The notes beneath the pieces were generated by a model that did not search any database, was not told the DNA's origin, and worked only from the letters and a program-made list of their open reading frames with translations. DNA of 64,000 nt from Pseudomonas sp. CHM02. Its GTDB lineage: Bacteria; Pseudomonadota; Gammaproteobacteria; Pseudomonadales; Pseudomonadaceae. Position numbers and translations under genes: made by a program. How positions within the stretch are numbered: the stretch's first letter is position 1; each line of letters starts with the position of its first letter. The stretch lies in contig NZ_JFCA01000006.1 in NCBI RefSeq assembly GCF_000612585.1, positions 1-64,000 on the forward strand, written 5' to 3'. This document shows positions 1-10,615 of the stretch, piece after piece.

Positions 1-19
1 CCGGCAAGCCGGCTCCTAC
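1..19. repeat. Partial REP at window edge
   Basis: The first 19 bases match the 3' arm of the REP family found throughout the window (core GGCAAGCCGGCTCCTAC). The other arm would lie outside the window. Confidence 0.6.
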
Positions 20-35
20 GGTGGGCGGCGATGGC

Positions 36-1319
36 TTAGGCGGCGAGCTTGCCGTTGGCGATGGCCGCCGATGCGGCCACCATGGCGCGCAGCAGCACCG
101 CACACCCTGCCGCCAGGTCATCCGGCGCGGCATTCTCGATTTCGTTATGGCTGATGCCGCCTTCACACGGCACGAAGATCATCCCCGCCGGGCCGAGTTC
201 GGCGACGAAGATTGCGTCGTGCCCTGCCCCGCTGACGATGTCCATGTTCGACAGGCCCAAGCCATTCGCCGCGTTGCGCACCGCGTCCACGCAGCCTTTG
301 TCGAAGTACAGCGGCGGGAAGTCTGCGGTGGGCTCCATTTCAAAACTGAGTCCATGTTTGGCGCAGGTGTCTTCAATCACCTTGCGCACTTGGGCAATCA
401 TCGAATCCAAGCGCGCCGGTTCCAGGTGACGGAAGTCCAGGGTCATGCGCACTTCGCCTGGGATGACGTTGCGCGAGCCGGGGTAAGCCTGCAGGCAACC
501 GACCGTGCCACACGCATGGGGCTGATGCCCCAGCGCTGCCGCGTTGACCGCCGCTACCACCGCCGCAGCGCCCACCAGGGCATCCTTGCGCAGGTGCATC
601 GGCGTTGGCCCCGCATGCGCTTCAACCCCACGCAGCTTCAGGTCAAACCACTTCTGCCCCAGGGCACCGAGCACTACGCCGATGGTTTTGTTCTCGTCCT
701 CAAGAATCGGCCCCTGTTCGATATGCGCCTCGAAATACGCCCCCACTTTGTGCCCACTGACCGGCCGCGAGCCCGCATAGCCAATCGCATTCAATGCATC
801 GCCCACGCTGACGCCGTCCACATCGACCTTGGCCAGGGTGTCGGCCAGGGTGAATTTCTCGGCAAACACCCCCGAGCCCATCATGCACGGCGGGAAGCGC
901 GAGCCTTCTTCGTTGGTCCACACCACCACTTCCAGCGGCGCCTCGGTTTCCACTTTGAGGTCGTTGAGGGTGCGCAGCACTTCCACGCCCGCGAGCACGC
1001 CGAAGCAGCCGTCGAACTTGCCACCGGTGGGTTGGGTGTCGATGTGGCTGCCGGTCATCACCGGCGGCAGGTTGGGATTGCGCCCGGGGCGACGGGCGAA
1101 GATGTTGCCGATGCCGTCGACGGTCACGGTGCAGCCGGCGGCCTCGCACCACTGCACGAACAGGTCGCGGGCCTTGCGATCCAGGTCGGTAAGGGCTAGG
1201 CGACACACACCGCCCTTGGGCGTGGCGCCGAGCTTGGCCAGGTCCATCAAGGATTGCCACAAACGGTCGCGGTTGATGTGCTGATGGGTGGATTGCAGAA
1301 CGTCGAGGGCAGCGTTCAT
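36..1319 (-). CDS. N-carbamoyl-beta-alanine amidohydrolase (M20-type, pyrimidine catabolism)
   Basis: A 427-residue zinc-dependent amidohydrolase of the M20/hydantoinase-carbamoylase family. It most likely hydrolyses N-carbamoyl-beta-alanine (or the 2-methyl form) to the beta-amino acid, CO2 and ammonia, the last step of reductive uracil/thymine breakdown in the cytoplasm. The metal-site motifs are visible: GSHIDTQPTGGKFDG (His92, Asp103), NEEGSRF (Glu137-138), AHIEQGP (His199) and a C-terminal SHNEIEN. The start is preceded by GAGGAG. Its neighbours are the NCS1 permease and, divergently, hydA-preT-preA, which fixes the pathway. A close paralogue lies at 48219-49487. Related enzymes act on allantoate or N-carbamoyl-L-amino acids; context favours the ureidopropionase role. 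Confidence 0.85.
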   Translation of the reverse strand: MNAALDVLQSTHQHINRDRLWQSLMDLAKLGATPKGGVCRLALTDLDRKARDLFVQWCEAAGCTVTVDGIGNIFARRPGRNPNLPPVMTGSHIDTQPTGGKFDGCFGVLAGVEVLRTLNDLKVETEAPLEVVVWTNEEGSRFPPCMMGSGVFAEKFTLADTLAKVDVDGVSVGDALNAIGYAGSRPVSGHKVGAYFEAHIEQGPILEDENKTIGVVLGALGQKWFDLKLRGVEAHAGPTPMHLRKDALVGAAAVVAAVNAAALGHQPHACGTVGCLQAYPGSRNVIPGEVRMTLDFRHLEPARLDSMIAQVRKVIEDTCAKHGLSFEMEPTADFPPLYFDKGCVDAVRNAANGLGLSNMDIVSGAGHDAIFVAELGPAGMIFVPCEGGISHNEIENAAPDDLAAGCAVLLRAMVAASAAIANGKLAA

Positions 1320-1383
1320 GGGGGATCTCCTCAGGCTACATTTCTTATGGATTGAGCCGATTCCATCAATGGAATGCGGTCAT

Positions 1384-1479
1384 ACATGTGGGAGCGGGCT
1401 TGCTCGCGAAGAGGCCGTGTCAGTCGCTGCAAATGTCGCCTGAAAGACCGCATTCGCGAGCAAGCCCGCTCCCACATGT
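1384..1479. repeat. REPIN (27-bp perfect inverted repeat)
   Basis: Two perfectly complementary 27-base arms at 1384-1410 and 1453-1479, each with the core GGGAGCGGGCTTGCTCGCGAA, separated by 42 bases. It lies between the stop of the NCS1 permease gene and the start of the amidohydrolase gene, both transcribed leftward. The same class recurs at 29790-29884. Confidence 0.9.
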
Positions 1480-1498
1480 GGATTGCATTTCAAATTAT

Positions 1499-2986
1499 TT
1501 ACAGTGGTGTTTTCACCGCGACCGGGCTGGCCCCGCGCTTGGCATTGAGCCCGTAATACAACAGGCCACCCAGCGCCGAACCGGTAAACCAGCCATAGCT
1601 GTAGAACCAGCTGAACGCATCGCTGCCCAGCGACAGCAAGGTCAGCACCACCGGCACGCCAAAGGCGATGAAGCCGCTCCAGTTCCACGCCGGATACACG
1701 TCGTCGCGGTACAGGCCCGCCAGGTCAAGCTGCTGTTTGCGGGTGATGAAATAGTCCACCACCATGATCCCGGCGATCGGCCCCAACAGGCTTGAATAGC
1801 CGAGCAACCAATTGGAATAAACGGTCTCCAGGCTCACATCGGAAACGATCAACCCGAGTTTTTTCAGCAGTTCATGGGCCATCAACGCCAGCCCGACCAG
1901 GCCGGTGAGGATCACCGCCGTGGTGCGATTGATCAGCTTGGGCGCGATGTTCTGGAAGTCGTTGGTGGGCGAAACAATGTTCGCGGCGGTGTTGGTGGAC
2001 AAGGTGGCGACGATGATCAGCGCCATGGCCACGGCCACCCACACCGGGCTCTGGATATGCCCAATCAGGGTCACCGGGTCGGAGACGCTGACGCCCACCA
2101 GTTTCACCGAGGCCGCGGTCATGATCACGCCGAGGGCGGCGAACAGGAACATGGTCAGCGGCAGGCCGAATATCTGCCCGAGGATCTGGTCCTTCTGGCT
2201 TTTGGCGTAGCGGCTGAAGTCGGGAATGTTCAATGACAGGGTGGCCCAGAAGCCCACCATCGCGGTGAGGCCGGCCATGAAGTAACCGGTGAGGCTCGCA
2301 CCCTCGGGACGCTTGGGCGGGATCGCCATCAGTTCGCTGATCGACACGTTAGGCATCGCCCACACCAGCAGGCCAATCCCCACCGCCACCAGCAGCGGCG
2401 CCGACAGGGTCTCCAGGCGCTTGATCGACTCGGCGCCGCGCAGCACCACCCACAAGTTCAGGCACCAGAAAATCATGAAGCCAATCACTTCACCCGTGCC
2501 GCCGAGGGACTTCCAGCCCTCGAAAATCGAGCCCAGGAACAGGTGGATCGCCAGCCCGCCGAACATCGTCTGGATGCCAAACCAGCCGCACGCCACCAAT
2601 GCGCGGATCAGGCACGGGACGTTGGAACCCAGGATGCCGAACGACGAACGCAGCAACACCGGAAACGGTATGCCGTACTTCGTGCCAGGGAACGCATTGA
2701 GGGTCAGCGGGATCAGCACCACGATGTTGGCCAGCAAAATGGCCATCAGCGCCTCGCCCACCGACAACCCGAAGTACGCGGTGAGTACACCGCCCAACGT
2801 ATAGGTGGGCACGCAGATCGACATGCCGACCCACAGCGCGGTGATGTGCCACGTGTTCCAGGTGCGTTCATGCACCTTGGTCGGTGCCATGTCGTGGTTG
2901 TAGCGGGGGCTGTCGAGGACGTCGGGGCCGGCGTCGAGTTCGTACAGGCCGTTGCGCTCAATGACTTGCGATCTGTTCTGTTGCAT
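1499..2986 (-). CDS. NCS1-family nucleobase:cation symporter
   Basis: A 495-residue polytopic inner-membrane permease of the NCS1 family (uracil, thiamine, allantoin, hydantoin transporters). The N-terminal region has the family pattern W-x-TWHITALWVGMSICVPTYTLGG (about residues 42-67), followed by roughly twelve hydrophobic segments, and the conserved stretch ending NSKE-like in relatives is represented by VSPTNDFQNIAP. Usual family length is 450-500. The start ATG has GGAG nine bases upstream. It shares the strand with the downstream amidohydrolase and diverges from hydA across a 590-bp regulatory gap, so it probably imports uracil, thymine, dihydropyrimidine or hydantoin for this pathway. 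The exact substrate cannot be read from sequence. Confidence 0.88.
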   Translation of the reverse strand: MQQNRSQVIERNGLYELDAGPDVLDSPRYNHDMAPTKVHERTWNTWHITALWVGMSICVPTYTLGGVLTAYFGLSVGEALMAILLANIVVLIPLTLNAFPGTKYGIPFPVLLRSSFGILGSNVPCLIRALVACGWFGIQTMFGGLAIHLFLGSIFEGWKSLGGTGEVIGFMIFWCLNLWVVLRGAESIKRLETLSAPLLVAVGIGLLVWAMPNVSISELMAIPPKRPEGASLTGYFMAGLTAMVGFWATLSLNIPDFSRYAKSQKDQILGQIFGLPLTMFLFAALGVIMTAASVKLVGVSVSDPVTLIGHIQSPVWVAVAMALIIVATLSTNTAANIVSPTNDFQNIAPKLINRTTAVILTGLVGLALMAHELLKKLGLIVSDVSLETVYSNWLLGYSSLLGPIAGIMVVDYFITRKQQLDLAGLYRDDVYPAWNWSGFIAFGVPVVLTLLSLGSDAFSWFYSYGWFTGSALGGLLYYGLNAKRGASPVAVKTPL

Positions 2987-5016
<2,030 letters not shown>

Positions 5017-5035
5017 AAGCGGCCTTCGGCCTATC

Positions 5036-5150
5036 GCGGGCAAGTCGAATCGTCGCACCGCCGGCTCCCACATTTGAACGATGTGAACCCGATCCCATAT
5101 GGGAGCTGGCTTGCCTGCGAAAAGGCCAGCAAAGGCAACACAAAAACCAA
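5036..5150. repeat. Degenerate REP elements between hydA and preT
   Basis: Decayed REP arms are recognisable (CGCGGGCAAG near 5036, GGGAGCTGGCTTGCCTGCGA at 5101-5120). An open frame continues through them in the preT frame from an ATG at 5074, which would misplace the preT start. Confidence 0.55.
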
Positions 5151-5193
5151 TGCCCATCAGAGGCAGCACCTCAATAACCGTGAGGCCACCACC

Positions 5194-6561
5194 GTGATCC
5201 AGACCCTGACCCACCTCCCACATCCCGTTGAGGATGGCGCCACCCTCGCCAGCCATTTCACCGACCTGGCACCGCCCCTCAACGCCCGCCAGGCACAACT
5301 GGAAGCCTCGCGTTGCCTGTATTGCTACGACGCGCCGTGCGTGAACGCGTGCCCCAGCGAGATCGATATCCCGTCGTTCATCCGCAATATCCACACCGAA
5401 AACGTACAAGGCGCGGCGCAGAAAATCCTCTCGGCCAACATCCTCGGCGGCAGTTGCGCGCGGGTCTGCCCCACCGAGATCCTGTGCCAGCAAGCCTGCG
5501 TGCGTAACAACGCCGAAGAGTGCGCGCCGGTGTTGATCGGCCTGCTGCAACGATACGCGGTCGACAATGCACACTTCACCGAACACCCCTTCCACCGCGC
5601 TGCGCCCACCGGTAAGCGCATCGCGGTGGTAGGTGCCGGTCCCGCTGGCCTGGCCTGCGCCCACCGCAGTGCGTTGCACGGTCATGACGTGGTGATTTTC
5701 GAAGCCCGGGAGAAAGCCGGTGGCCTGAATGAATACGGGATCGCCAAGTACAAACTGGTGGACGACTTCGCACAGAAGGAGCTGGATTTCCTCCTGCAGA
5801 TCGGCGGCATCGAGATTCGCCACGGCCAGCGCCTGGGGGACAACCTCAGCCTCAGCGAACTGCATCAGCAATTCGATGCGGTCTTCCTGGGGCTGGGCCT
5901 GGCCGCGAGCAAACAGCTGGGCCTGCCCTTTGAGGACGCCCCCGGCCTGCTCGCCGCCACCGACTACATCCGCGAGCTGCGCCAGGCCGACGACCTGACT
6001 CAACTGCCGCTGGCCGACCGTTGCATCGTGCTCGGCGCCGGCAATACCGCCATCGACATGGCCGTGCAAATGGCCCGCCTCGGCGCCCGTGATGTCAACC
6101 TCGTCTACCGCCGAGGCCTGGCGGACATGGGCGCGACCCATCACGAGCAGGACATCGCCAAAGCCAATCAGGTTCGTCTGCTGACCTGGGCGCAACCGGA
6201 AGCCGTGCTGCTGGACGAACAGGGCCACGTACGCGGCATGCGCTTCTTGCGCACGCGCATGGAAAACGGCCGCTTGCACCCCACCGGCGAAACCTTCGAA
6301 CTGGCCGCCGATGCGATCTTCAAGGCCATCGGCCAGGGTTTTGATAACGAGGCGCTGCACGACCCGCTGGCGCAGCAACTGCACCGCGTCGGCGGGCGCA
6401 TCTTCGTCGACGAACAACTGCGCACCAGCATTCCCGGGGTGTACGCCGGTGGTGATTGCGTCAGCCTCGGCCAGGACCTCACCGTGCAGGCCGTGCAACA
6501 TGGCAAGCTGGCTGCTGAAGCCATGCACGCCCAACTCATGCTGAATGTGGAGGCTGCGTGA
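5194..6561 (+). CDS. preT: NAD(P)H-dependent dihydropyrimidine dehydrogenase subunit PreT
   Basis: A 455-residue flavo-iron-sulfur subunit that passes electrons from NAD(P)H to PreA for reduction of uracil or thymine. It resembles the GltD/N-terminal DPD module. The N-terminus has two cysteine clusters (CLYCYDAPCVNACP and CARVCPTEILCQQAC) for 4Fe-4S centres, then an FAD fold (AVVGAGPAGLACAH) and a pyridine-nucleotide fold (IVLGAGNTAIDMA). I place the start at the GTG at 5194, with GAGG eight bases upstream. An in-frame ATG at 5074 would add 40 residues encoded by degenerate REP sequence and is unlikely. The stop codon overlaps the start of preA by one base, indicating coupled translation. Confidence 0.9.
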   Translation: MIQTLTHLPHPVEDGATLASHFTDLAPPLNARQAQLEASRCLYCYDAPCVNACPSEIDIPSFIRNIHTENVQGAAQKILSANILGGSCARVCPTEILCQQACVRNNAEECAPVLIGLLQRYAVDNAHFTEHPFHRAAPTGKRIAVVGAGPAGLACAHRSALHGHDVVIFEAREKAGGLNEYGIAKYKLVDDFAQKELDFLLQIGGIEIRHGQRLGDNLSLSELHQQFDAVFLGLGLAASKQLGLPFEDAPGLLAATDYIRELRQADDLTQLPLADRCIVLGAGNTAIDMAVQMARLGARDVNLVYRRGLADMGATHHEQDIAKANQVRLLTWAQPEAVLLDEQGHVRGMRFLRTRMENGRLHPTGETFELAADAIFKAIGQGFDNEALHDPLAQQLHRVGGRIFVDEQLRTSIPGVYAGGDCVSLGQDLTVQAVQHGKLAAEAMHAQLMLNVEAA

Positions 6562-7835
6562 TGGCCGATCTCTCGATTGTGTTCGCCGGTATCAAAGCCC
6601 CCAACCCGTTCTGGCTGGCCTCCGCGCCGCCCACCGACAAGGCCTACAACGTGGTGCGCGCCTTCGAAGCCGGCTGGGGCGGCGTGGTGTGGAAAACCCT
6701 GGGTGAAGACCCGGCAGCGGTCAACGTATCGTCACGTTACTCGGCGCACTACGGCGCCAACCGTGAAGTGCTGGGCATCAACAATATCGAACTGATCACC
6801 GACCGTTCCCTGGAGATCAACCTGCGGGAAATCACCCAGGTGAAAAAGGACTGGCCCGATCGCGCACTGATTGTGTCGCTGATGGTGCCGTGCGTGGAGG
6901 AATCCTGGAAAAACATCCTGCCGCGGGTGGAAGCCACCGGTTGCGACGGTATCGAACTGAACTTCGGCTGCCCCCACGGTATGCCCGAACGCGGCATGGG
7001 TGCGGCGGTGGGCCAGGTGCCGGAGTATGTGGAACAGGTAACGCGCTGGTGCAAGACGTATTGCTCGCTGCCGGTGATCGTCAAGCTCACGCCGAATATC
7101 ACCGATATCCGCGTGGCGGCGCGGGCAGCGTATCGCGGGGGGGCGGACGCGGTGTCGCTGATCAACACCATCAACTCCATCACCAGCGTGGACCTGGAAC
7201 GCATGGTCGCCCTCCCCGTGGTCGGCACCCAGAGCACCCACGGTGGTTACTGCGGTTCCGCGGTGAAGCCGATTGCGCTGAACATGGTCGCCGAAATCGC
7301 CCGCGACCCGCAGACCCAGGGCCTGCCGATCTGCGGCATTGGCGGCATCGGCAACTGGCGCGACGCGGCGGAATTCGTCGCCCTGGGCTGCGGTGCGGTG
7401 CAGGTGTGCACGGCGGCGATGCTGCATGGGTTTCGGATTGTGGAAGAGATGAAAGACGGATTGTCGCGATGGATGGACAGTCAGGGCTACCAGAGCTTGC
7501 AGGACTTTTCCGGGCGGGCGGTGGGCAATACCACCGATTGGAAGTACCTGGACATCAACTATCAGGTGATCGCCAAGATTGACCAGGAAGCCTGCATTGG
7601 CTGTGGGCGTTGCCATATTGCCTGTGAGGATACGTCGCACCAGGCCATTGCCAGTCTGAAACAGGCGGATGGCACGCATAAATATGAGGTGATCGATGAT
7701 GAGTGCGTGGGCTGCAACCTATGCCAGATCACGTGCCCGGTGGCCGATTGCATCGAGATGGTGCCGATGGATACCGGCAAGCCGTTTTTGAATTGGACGC
7801 AGGATCCGCGGAACCCCTACCGGGAGGCGGTGTAG
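6561..7835 (+). CDS. preA: NAD-dependent dihydropyrimidine dehydrogenase subunit PreA
   Basis: A 424-residue catalytic subunit. The first about 310 residues are an FMN-binding dihydroorotate-dehydrogenase-like barrel (NFGCPHGMPERGMG; KLTPNITDI; GIGGIGNWRDAAEF). The C-terminus is a two-cluster ferredoxin domain with CIGCGRCHIAC and CVGCNLCQITCPVADC. It reduces uracil or thymine to the dihydro form with electrons from PreT. The start is the ATG at 6561, overlapping the preT stop (TGATG), with GGAGG upstream; a GTG three bases earlier is a less likely alternative. Length agrees with E. coli-type PreA. The gene ends eight bases before a large REPIN. Confidence 0.94.
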   Translation: MADLSIVFAGIKAPNPFWLASAPPTDKAYNVVRAFEAGWGGVVWKTLGEDPAAVNVSSRYSAHYGANREVLGINNIELITDRSLEINLREITQVKKDWPDRALIVSLMVPCVEESWKNILPRVEATGCDGIELNFGCPHGMPERGMGAAVGQVPEYVEQVTRWCKTYCSLPVIVKLTPNITDIRVAARAAYRGGADAVSLINTINSITSVDLERMVALPVVGTQSTHGGYCGSAVKPIALNMVAEIARDPQTQGLPICGIGGIGNWRDAAEFVALGCGAVQVCTAAMLHGFRIVEEMKDGLSRWMDSQGYQSLQDFSGRAVGNTTDWKYLDINYQVIAKIDQEACIGCGRCHIACEDTSHQAIASLKQADGTHKYEVIDDECVGCNLCQITCPVADCIEMVPMDTGKPFLNWTQDPRNPYREAV

Positions 7836-7842
7836 GCAAACC

Positions 7843-7973
7843 TGTGGTGAGCGGGCTTGCCCGCGCTGGGCTGCGAAGCGGCCCCAAATCAGGCACTGAG
7901 TTCTGTCTGAAGGACCGAGGTGTTTTTATTGGGGCTGCTTCGCAGCCCAGCGCGGGCAAGCCCGCTCACCACA
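7843..7973. repeat. REPIN of GTGAGCGGGCTTGCCCGCGC class
   Basis: Arms at 7843-7885 and 7931-7973 (43 bases each, one mismatch that still pairs as G:U) with the core GTGAGCGGGCTTGCCCGCGC, the class described as GII in P. fluorescens SBW25. It sits between the convergent stops of preA and the TetR gene, where transcripts from both sides could fold it into a long hairpin. Confidence 0.88.
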
Positions 7974-7995
7974 ACAACCAGCGTCACCATAAGGC

Positions 7996-8616
7996 TCAAG
8001 GCTCCAACCCAATCCCCCGCAAGATCACACTTGTCACCGTCTGGATCGCCTTCTCGAACTGCATGTCCGACAACGGCTGGTGATCGTTGAGGATCTTCAC
8101 CTGGTGATCGAAGTCGGCATAGTGCTGCGTCGAGGCCCAGATCATGTACAGCAGGCTCGACGGCTCCACCGGCAGGATGCGTTTGTCTTCCACCCACTGG
8201 CGAATCTTCGCTTCCTTCATCTTGGCCCAGTCGTACAGGCTCTCGTCCAGCGCCTCACCGAGGGTCGGCGCGCCGTGGATGATTTCGTTGGCCCAGACTT
8301 TCGAACCATATGGCCGCGTACGCGAACGCTGCATTTTGGCGCGGATGTAACTGCTGAGCACCACCCGGGGGTCATCGAAGGTCTCGAAGCTCAGGGCGTC
8401 CTGCTTCCACACTTCCAGCAGGTCGAACAGCACGGCGCTGTACAGCTCGCTCTTGGTGGTGAAGTAGTAATGCAGGTTGGAGCGCGGCAGTTGCACTTCT
8501 TCGGCGATATCGGCCATGGCGGTGCTGCCATAGCCTTTCTCGGCGAAGATTTTCTCCGCCGCCAGCAGGATTTTTTCGACGTTGACCCGACGAATTCCGA
8601 TCTTGTGATTGCCCAT
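7996..8616 (-). CDS. TetR/AcrR-family regulator (RutR-like)
   Basis: A 206-residue TetR-type regulator. The N-terminal helix-turn-helix is clear (AEKIFAEKGYGSTAMADIAEEVQLPRS split around residues 17-43), and the C-terminal half resembles the RutR-type ligand domain (YDWAKMKEAKIRQWV; PSSLLYMIWASTQHYADF). RutR binds uracil or thymine and controls pyrimidine genes in E. coli. Here the protein is convergent with preA and is the obvious local regulator of the pyrimidine operon. I chose the ATG at 8616, preceded by GTCAGGGAGCCCTT; the open frame extends 43 codons further with no ribosome site. Ligand and target are inferred from context. Confidence 0.85.
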   Translation of the reverse strand: MGNHKIGIRRVNVEKILLAAEKIFAEKGYGSTAMADIAEEVQLPRSNLHYYFTTKSELYSAVLFDLLEVWKQDALSFETFDDPRVVLSSYIRAKMQRSRTRPYGSKVWANEIIHGAPTLGEALDESLYDWAKMKEAKIRQWVEDKRILPVEPSSLLYMIWASTQHYADFDHQVKILNDHQPLSDMQFEKAIQTVTSVILRGIGLEP

Positions 8617-8759
8617 AAGGGCTCCCTGACAACAACTTGGCTTAAAGACTACCATCGGCTCTAGGTCGGGGCGACAGGCCATAATGAAACTTCTGACGCG
8701 AACCTTTCGCCTGGAAAACGGATTGGTTAGGATCGCGGTCCCCATGAAGGATCATTGCA

Positions 8760-9203
8760 ATGACTATTCGACCTCGCGTGGCCGCTGACGACCCAGTGCT
8801 GGGAGCGCTGTGGGAGCGCTCGGTACGCGCCACCCATGACTTCCTCCCCGAGGATGACATTCAACGCTTGCTGCCCCTGGTGCGCGATACTTACCTGCCG
8901 ATGCCCGCACTCGATGTGTGGGTTTACGAAGACCCACAGGGTATCGCCGGTTTTATCGGCACCGGAGGGCAAAATGTCGAAATGCTGTTTATCGACCCGG
9001 ACCGTCGTGGCCAGGGCATCGGTCGCCAGTTACTGGATCACGCCCGCGCCCGTCACGACACCCTCACCGTCGATGTGAACGAACAAAACCCCCAGGCCGT
9101 GGGGTTCTACCTGCATTATGGTTTTATCCAGGTCGCGCGCTCGCCGCTGGATGGCGAAGGCAAGCCCTTTCCCTTGCTGCACATGGCTCTACCGACTCCC
9201 TGA
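8760..9203 (+). CDS. GNAT-family N-acetyltransferase (YjaB-like)
   Basis: A 147-residue single-domain GNAT acetyltransferase. The acetyl-CoA pyrophosphate loop appears as RRGQGIGRQLL (about residues 82-92), followed by the usual beta5-alpha4 part (VNEQNPQAVGFYLHYGFIQVARS). AAGGA lies eight bases before the ATG. The substrate is unknown; overall layout resembles YjaB. It is followed after 18 bases by copC on the same strand but has no obvious functional link to copper. Confidence 0.85.
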   Translation: MTIRPRVAADDPVLGALWERSVRATHDFLPEDDIQRLLPLVRDTYLPMPALDVWVYEDPQGIAGFIGTGGQNVEMLFIDPDRRGQGIGRQLLDHARARHDTLTVDVNEQNPQAVGFYLHYGFIQVARSPLDGEGKPFPLLHMALPTP

Positions 9204-9221
9204 ACCTGAAGGTATTGAACA

Positions 9222-9587
9222 ATGCTGATCAAGAAAACCCTGACCACCGTCGCCCTGCTCGCCTCCCTGCTGGGCGCTTCGGCGGCGTTTGCCCACGCCC
9301 ATCTCAAGAGCGCCGAACCTGCGGCAGACAGCAGCGTGGCTGCGCCCAAGGACCTGCGCCTGACCTTCAGCGAAGGCGTCGAGGCCACGTTTACCAAGGT
9401 GTCCCTAAGCAAGGACGGCACCGAAATCGCGATCAAGGGCCTGGAAACCCAGGACGCCGACAAGAAAGTCCTCGTCGTCACGCCCGCCGCACCGTTGGCC
9501 GCCGGCACCTACAAGGTGGTGTGGAACGCGGTCTCGGTCGACACCCACAAGAGCAATGGTGAATACAGCTTCAAGGTCGGCCAATAA
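9222..9587 (+). CDS. copC: CopC/YobA-family periplasmic copper-binding protein
   Basis: A 121-residue periplasmic protein. A signal peptide of about 24 residues ends AAFA, leaving His as the first mature residue (HAHLKS). CopC proteins use this N-terminal His together with a C-terminal D-x-H pair to hold Cu(II); here VDTHKSNG near residue 108 supplies it. There is no Met-rich Cu(I) loop, so it resembles the short Cu(II)-only class. copD starts four bases after the stop, so the two are co-transcribed and probably deliver copper from periplasm to the inner membrane. Confidence 0.9.
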   Translation: MLIKKTLTTVALLASLLGASAAFAHAHLKSAEPAADSSVAAPKDLRLTFSEGVEATFTKVSLSKDGTEIAIKGLETQDADKKVLVVTPAAPLAAGTYKVVWNAVSVDTHKSNGEYSFKVGQ

Positions 9588-9590
9588 CCC

Positions 9591-10448
9591 ATGGCGACCC
9601 TGCTGGTGCTGTGCCGCTTCCTGCATTTCATCGTCGTGCTGTTGATGTTCGGGGCCTGTGTGTTCAGGCCCTGGCTGATGGGCGCTGAACCGCAACCGGC
9701 ACTCGACCGGCAACTTCACCGTATCACCCGTGGGCTGGCCTGGCTGGGACTGGGCTCCGGTATCGCCTGGTTGCTGTTGATCACCGCCAGCATGGCCGGC
9801 AGCTGGGACGCGGCTTGGCAGCCGGCCACGGTGCAACGGGTACTGGGCAAGACCTTCTTTGGCCAGGTGTGGACCTGGCACCTGTTGCTTAACCTGCTGC
9901 TGGTGATCGTGCTGGTCAAACCCTGGCCGGCGTTGCGCCTGCCAGTGATCGCGTTGCTGCTGGCGACGCTGGCGCCGGTCGGGCATGGCGCCATGCTCGA
10001 TGGGCTCGGCGGGCAATTGCTGATGCTCAACCAAGTGGTGCATCTGGTCTGCGTGGGGGCGTGGCTCGGCGGGTTGTTACTGCTCGTACTGATCCTCAGG
10101 CAGTCGCACCGCTACCCGTTGCAGCCGATCCTCAAGCGCTTCAGCGGTGTGGGTTATGGCCTGGTCGCCGGCTTGCTGGTGACCGGCTTGATCAATGTGC
10201 GCGTCCTCACCGGGCAACTGTGGCCCACGCCGTTGTTCAACGGCTTCGCCCTGATCCTGTTGATCAAAGTGCTGTTGGTACTCGGCATGCTGGCGCTGGC
10301 CTTGATGAACCGGCTGCGTATCGAACGCTGCGAAGAGCGACTGGCCACGCTGAAGACCAGCGTGATGCTGGAATGGTTATTGGGTGTTTCAGCGGTCGCC
10401 GCCGTATCTCTGCTGGGCATCCTCCCACCGATGGTCATGGCGGGCTAA
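9591..10448 (+). CDS. copD: CopD-family copper import membrane protein
   Basis: A 285-residue inner-membrane protein with about eight hydrophobic helices, matching the CopD/YcnJ domain. His residues that could bind copper are in CRFLHFIVV, VWTWHLLLN, PVGHGAM and QVVHLVCVGAW, the last being the family's best-conserved stretch. It follows copC by four bases. In P. syringae CopCD imports copper; the absence of copAB next to it here suggests homeostasis or supply rather than a resistance operon. Confidence 0.87.
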   Translation: MATLLVLCRFLHFIVVLLMFGACVFRPWLMGAEPQPALDRQLHRITRGLAWLGLGSGIAWLLLITASMAGSWDAAWQPATVQRVLGKTFFGQVWTWHLLLNLLLVIVLVKPWPALRLPVIALLLATLAPVGHGAMLDGLGGQLLMLNQVVHLVCVGAWLGGLLLLVLILRQSHRYPLQPILKRFSGVGYGLVAGLLVTGLINVRVLTGQLWPTPLFNGFALILLIKVLLVLGMLALALMNRLRIERCEERLATLKTSVMLEWLLGVSAVAAVSLLGILPPMVMAG

Positions 10449-10520
10449 AAACTGAGGTTGAAAGGCAATCAGTGTGGGCGCTGTTGATCGATCCACGCCA
10501 AGTCATCATACAACTTCTGC

Positions 10521-10549
10521 TTGACAACCCTCGAAGCCCTCGCAAATAT
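10521..10549 (+). promoter_or_regulatory. Predicted sigma-70 promoter for the OprD porin gene
   Basis: TTGACA at 10521-10526, a 17-base spacer, then AAATAT at 10544-10549. The -35 is a perfect consensus. A start of transcription near 10556 would place the candidate operator at 10561-10581 just downstream. Confidence 0.5.
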
Positions 10550-10560
10550 TCCGTCAAATG

Positions 10561-10581
10561 TTGTACGACGACGTACGACAA
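10561..10581. promoter_or_regulatory. Candidate operator with TTGT...ACAA ends
   Basis: The stretch has TTGT and ACAA ends around a repeated TACGAC (TTGTACGACGACG, then TACGACAA). The TACGACAA part recurs 26 bases upstream of udh. This layout suits a FadR-type GntR repressor, but no GntR gene lies in this cluster, so the binding protein is unknown. Confidence 0.4.
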
Positions 10582-10615
10582 ACAATAAAAACAACAAAAG
10601 AAACGGAGCTTCACA

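Noticed and set aside
1384..1479. REP arrays as CRISPR or attachment sites
   Set aside because: The elements are isolated inverted pairs with no regular spacers, no cas genes and no integrase anywhere in the window.
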